A stretch of 6,507 nt of DNA from an uncultured Ktedonobacteraceae bacterium. Lineage in GTDB: Bacteria; Chloroflexota; Ktedonobacteria; Ktedonobacterales; Ktedonobacteraceae. A program made the translations under genes and the position numbers. Shown in pieces: positions 6,455-6,507 of this stretch. The stretch lies in assembly GCA_955652655.1 (NCBI GenBank), contig CATPCK010000421.1, positions 1 to 6,507 of the forward strand. The letters run 5' to 3'. The notes under the pieces are model-generated. The model saw nothing but the letters and a program-made list of their open reading frames with translations. It searched no databases and was not told the origin of the DNA. Numbering within the stretch: position 1 is the stretch's first letter; each line of letters opens with the position of its first letter.

Positions 6455-6465
6455 CTATGTTCTAT
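6448..6465. promoter_or_regulatory. Palindrome ATAGAAC-CTAT-GTTCTAT, candidate LexA-type operator
   Basis: A perfect 7-bp-arm dyad with a 4-base centre. Its core GAAC-N4-GTTC matches the core of the LexA/SOS box known from Gram-positive bacteria (CGAAC-N4-GTTCG), but the outer bases are T/A rather than C/G. It sits in an AT-rich patch and overlaps TATAAA (6463-6468), a possible rightward -10 with no good -35. Its target would be a gene beyond the right edge. Other dyad-binding repressors are equally possible. Confidence 0.3.
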
Positions 6466-6507
6466 AAATTACTGGCTGAGTTTTGCTGAGCTACGACCGG
6501 TAGAGGT

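Noticed and set aside
6475..6507. tRNA-like words at the right edge (minus strand GTAGCTCAG)
   Set aside because: The following bases do not form a D-arm or anticodon arm; GCTGAG is simply repeated around TTTT.
1..6507. CRISPR array, insertion sequence, phage or novel defence system
   Set aside because: No spaced direct repeats, no transposase or integrase motifs, no terminal inverted repeats and no nuclease, helicase or toxin-like genes are visible.

Overview
The window looks like accessory metabolic DNA from a mid-GC, free-living bacterium. The gene set (an orphan-looking form II molybdenum hydroxylase large subunit, a CrtI/PYROXD2-like flavoprotein, a long-chain ChrA transporter and a glycolipid-binding-domain protein) would fit a soil Chloroflexota of the Ktedonobacteria type. 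That assignment rests on gene content and overall feel only; no rRNA or other marker gene is present.

Layout. The first ~300 bases hold no intact gene. They contain what may be the frame-broken 3' end of an earlier gene (1-138), then a sigma70-like promoter (163-191) and a ~100-nt leader. From 302 to 5659 three intact genes run rightward: the xanthine/CO dehydrogenase-family Mo-binding subunit (302-2692), an FAD-dependent oxidoreductase (2869-4446) and a ChrA-family transporter (4427-5659). The 176-base gap between the first two is not empty. It carries the C-terminal ~50 codons of a DapA-family (dihydrodipicolinate synthase/N-acetylneuraminate lyase) gene, lacking the rest of the gene and broken by a one-base frameshift. 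A convergent gene on the minus strand (6231-5656) encodes a putative glycolipid-binding domain protein (DUF1089/PF06475 type) with its own extended -10 promoter and a very strong Shine-Dalgarno. Its stop codon and that of the transporter share one palindromic CTAG.

The last ~230 bases have no intact gene. They contain a 61-codon minus-strand open stretch without a credible start, a 7-bp-arm inverted repeat, and a perfect palindrome with a GAAC-N4-GTTC core resembling a LexA box of the Gram-positive type.

How the genes work together. The Mo subunit normally acts with an FAD-binding medium subunit and a 2Fe-2S small subunit, neither of which is in the window. The flavoprotein and transporter are tightly linked (20-base overlap, or a 4-base gap if the internal start is used) and are probably co-transcribed. 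The DapA remnant suggests the cluster was once larger and lost a lyase gene by deletion. I see no convincing new defence, mobile or RNA-based system. The most informative observation is this gene decay between the molybdenum hydroxylase and the flavoprotein.
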